Source of the DNA: an uncultured Lachnospiraceae bacterium
Lineage (GTDB): Bacteria; Bacillota; Clostridia; Lachnospirales; Lachnospiraceae
DNA: 5,508 bases
Assembly (NCBI GenBank): GCA_902767065.1
Contig: CACXFW010000048.1
Location: forward strand, 1 to 5,508
Direction of reading: 5' to 3'
In this document: positions 4,954 through 5,508 of the stretch, piece by piece
Position numbering within the stretch: position 1 is the first letter of the stretch
How the letters are laid out: each line of letters opens with the position of its first letter
Notes under the pieces: model-generated
Database searches by the model: none
The model's input: only the letters and a program-made list of their open reading frames with translations
What the model was told of the DNA's origin: nothing
Program-made: the position numbers and the translations under genes

Positions 4954-5508
4954 TCTTCTTCGGCCAGCCGGCAAGGATTATCTCTGGGGCGGCAGGCGGC
5001 TGAAGGATGATTTCTCGAAAGAGATAGAGTTGGAGCCCCTGGCGGAGACCTGGGAGTGTTCCACCCATCCGGACGGCCCGAGCATCTGCGCATCCGGACC
5101 GGATGAAGGGCGGATGTTGATCGATATCCTGCGGGAGCATCCGGAGTACATCGGTTCGCATCCCGCTGTTCAGCCGGACGGAGGGCTTCCGGTTCTGGTG
5201 AAGCTGATCGATGCTTCGCAGGATCTCTCCGTGCAGGTGCATCCGGATGATGAATACGCGTTTCAGCATGAGAACGGATCTCTGGGAAAGACGGAGATGT
5301 GGTATGTGGTAGACGCGAAGAAGGATGCGCGGATTATCTACGGCTTCTCCCGGGATATGACGAAAGGGCTGCTCAGAAAGAGCCTGGAGACCGGAACCGT
5401 CGGGCGGTACCTCCAGAGCGTGCCTGTCCAGAAGGACGATGTCTATGTCATCGAACCGGGAACGGTTCATGGGGTTGGCGCGGGTACGCTCGTCGCGGAA
5501 GTTCAGGA
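4928..5508 (+). CDS. manA: Mannose-6-phosphate isomerase, class I (3' end outside window)
   Basis: The frame is open from after TAA 4880-4882 to the window end; ATG 4928 is its first ATG and gives 193 codons plus two bases. ManA is a cytoplasmic zinc enzyme that interconverts fructose-6-phosphate and mannose-6-phosphate, here feeding GDP-mannose synthesis. PFLLRPAGKDYLWGGRRL (8-25) and LAETWECSTHPDGPS (38-52) are typical of the short class I form found in Firmicutes. Likely zinc ligands are Q103 and H105 in SVQVHPDD, E123 in GKTEMW and H181 in IEPGTVHGVGAG. Family members are about 310-330 residues, so roughly 60% is present and the zinc site is complete. No Shine-Dalgarno sequence precedes the start (CACTTTCAGAT), which lies inside the fourth unit of a 31 bp repeat. 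Residues 2-7 may therefore be lineage-specific. It is probably in an operon with manC. Confidence 0.92.
   Translation, partial: MNSNGNRPFLLRPAGKDYLWGGRRLKDDFSKEIELEPLAETWECSTHPDGPSICASGPDEGRMLIDILREHPEYIGSHPAVQPDGGLPVLVKLIDASQDLSVQVHPDDEYAFQHENGSLGKTEMWYVVDAKKDARIIYGFSRDMTKGLLRKSLETGTVGRYLQSVPVQKDDVYVIEPGTVHGVGAGTLVAEVQ

Noticed and set aside
4922..5470. Minus-strand ORF (182 codons) opposite manA
   Set aside because: The + strand frame carries complete class I ManA motifs including the zinc ligands; the antisense frame has none.

Overview
The window looks like chromosomal DNA of a fairly GC-rich member of the Clostridia, probably Lachnospiraceae. This is inferred from the style of the ManC and ManA proteins, the purine-rich ribosome binding sites and the short gene spacing; no marker gene confirms it. 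All five genes lie on the + strand and form part of a GDP-sugar / surface-polysaccharide locus.

Layout: (1) 1-285, the 3' end of gmd (GDP-mannose 4,6-dehydratase). (2) 286-388, a spacer made largely of degenerate 38-39 bp copies of the last codons of gmd. (3) 389-1327, rmd (GDP-6-deoxy-D-mannose reductase). (4) 1328-1481, a spacer with two abutting stem-loops. (5) 1482-3230, a polytopic membrane protein resembling GT-C-type glycosyltransferases. (6) 3231-3334, a strong intrinsic terminator overlapped by a likely extended -10 promoter. (7) 3335-4747, manC (mannose-1-phosphate guanylyltransferase with a C-terminal cupin), carrying an unusual Gly/Ser/Asp/Pro-rich insertion near its N-terminus. 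(8) 4748-4927, a spacer filled with degenerate 60 bp and 31 bp tandem repeats; the 31 bp unit contains a copy of the manA start codon region. (9) 4928 to the window end, the first 193 codons of manA (class I mannose-6-phosphate isomerase), cut by the window edge.

Together the genes give most of a GDP-D-rhamnose pathway. ManA makes mannose-6-P from fructose-6-P, a phosphomannomutase not seen here would make mannose-1-P, ManC makes GDP-mannose, Gmd makes GDP-4-keto-6-deoxymannose, and Rmd reduces it to GDP-D-rhamnose. The membrane protein is a candidate for using or transferring a lipid-linked sugar on the outer face of the membrane. The terminator and promoter at 3256-3296 suggest two transcription units: gmd-rmd-membrane protein, and manC-manA.

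The enzymes are familiar and I see no new multi-gene system. The unusual feature is recurrent short tandem duplication at gene edges: the gmd 3' end, the manC leader, inside manC, and the manA 5' end. At two of these places the repeated unit is a recognisable copy of the neighbouring gene's terminal coding sequence.
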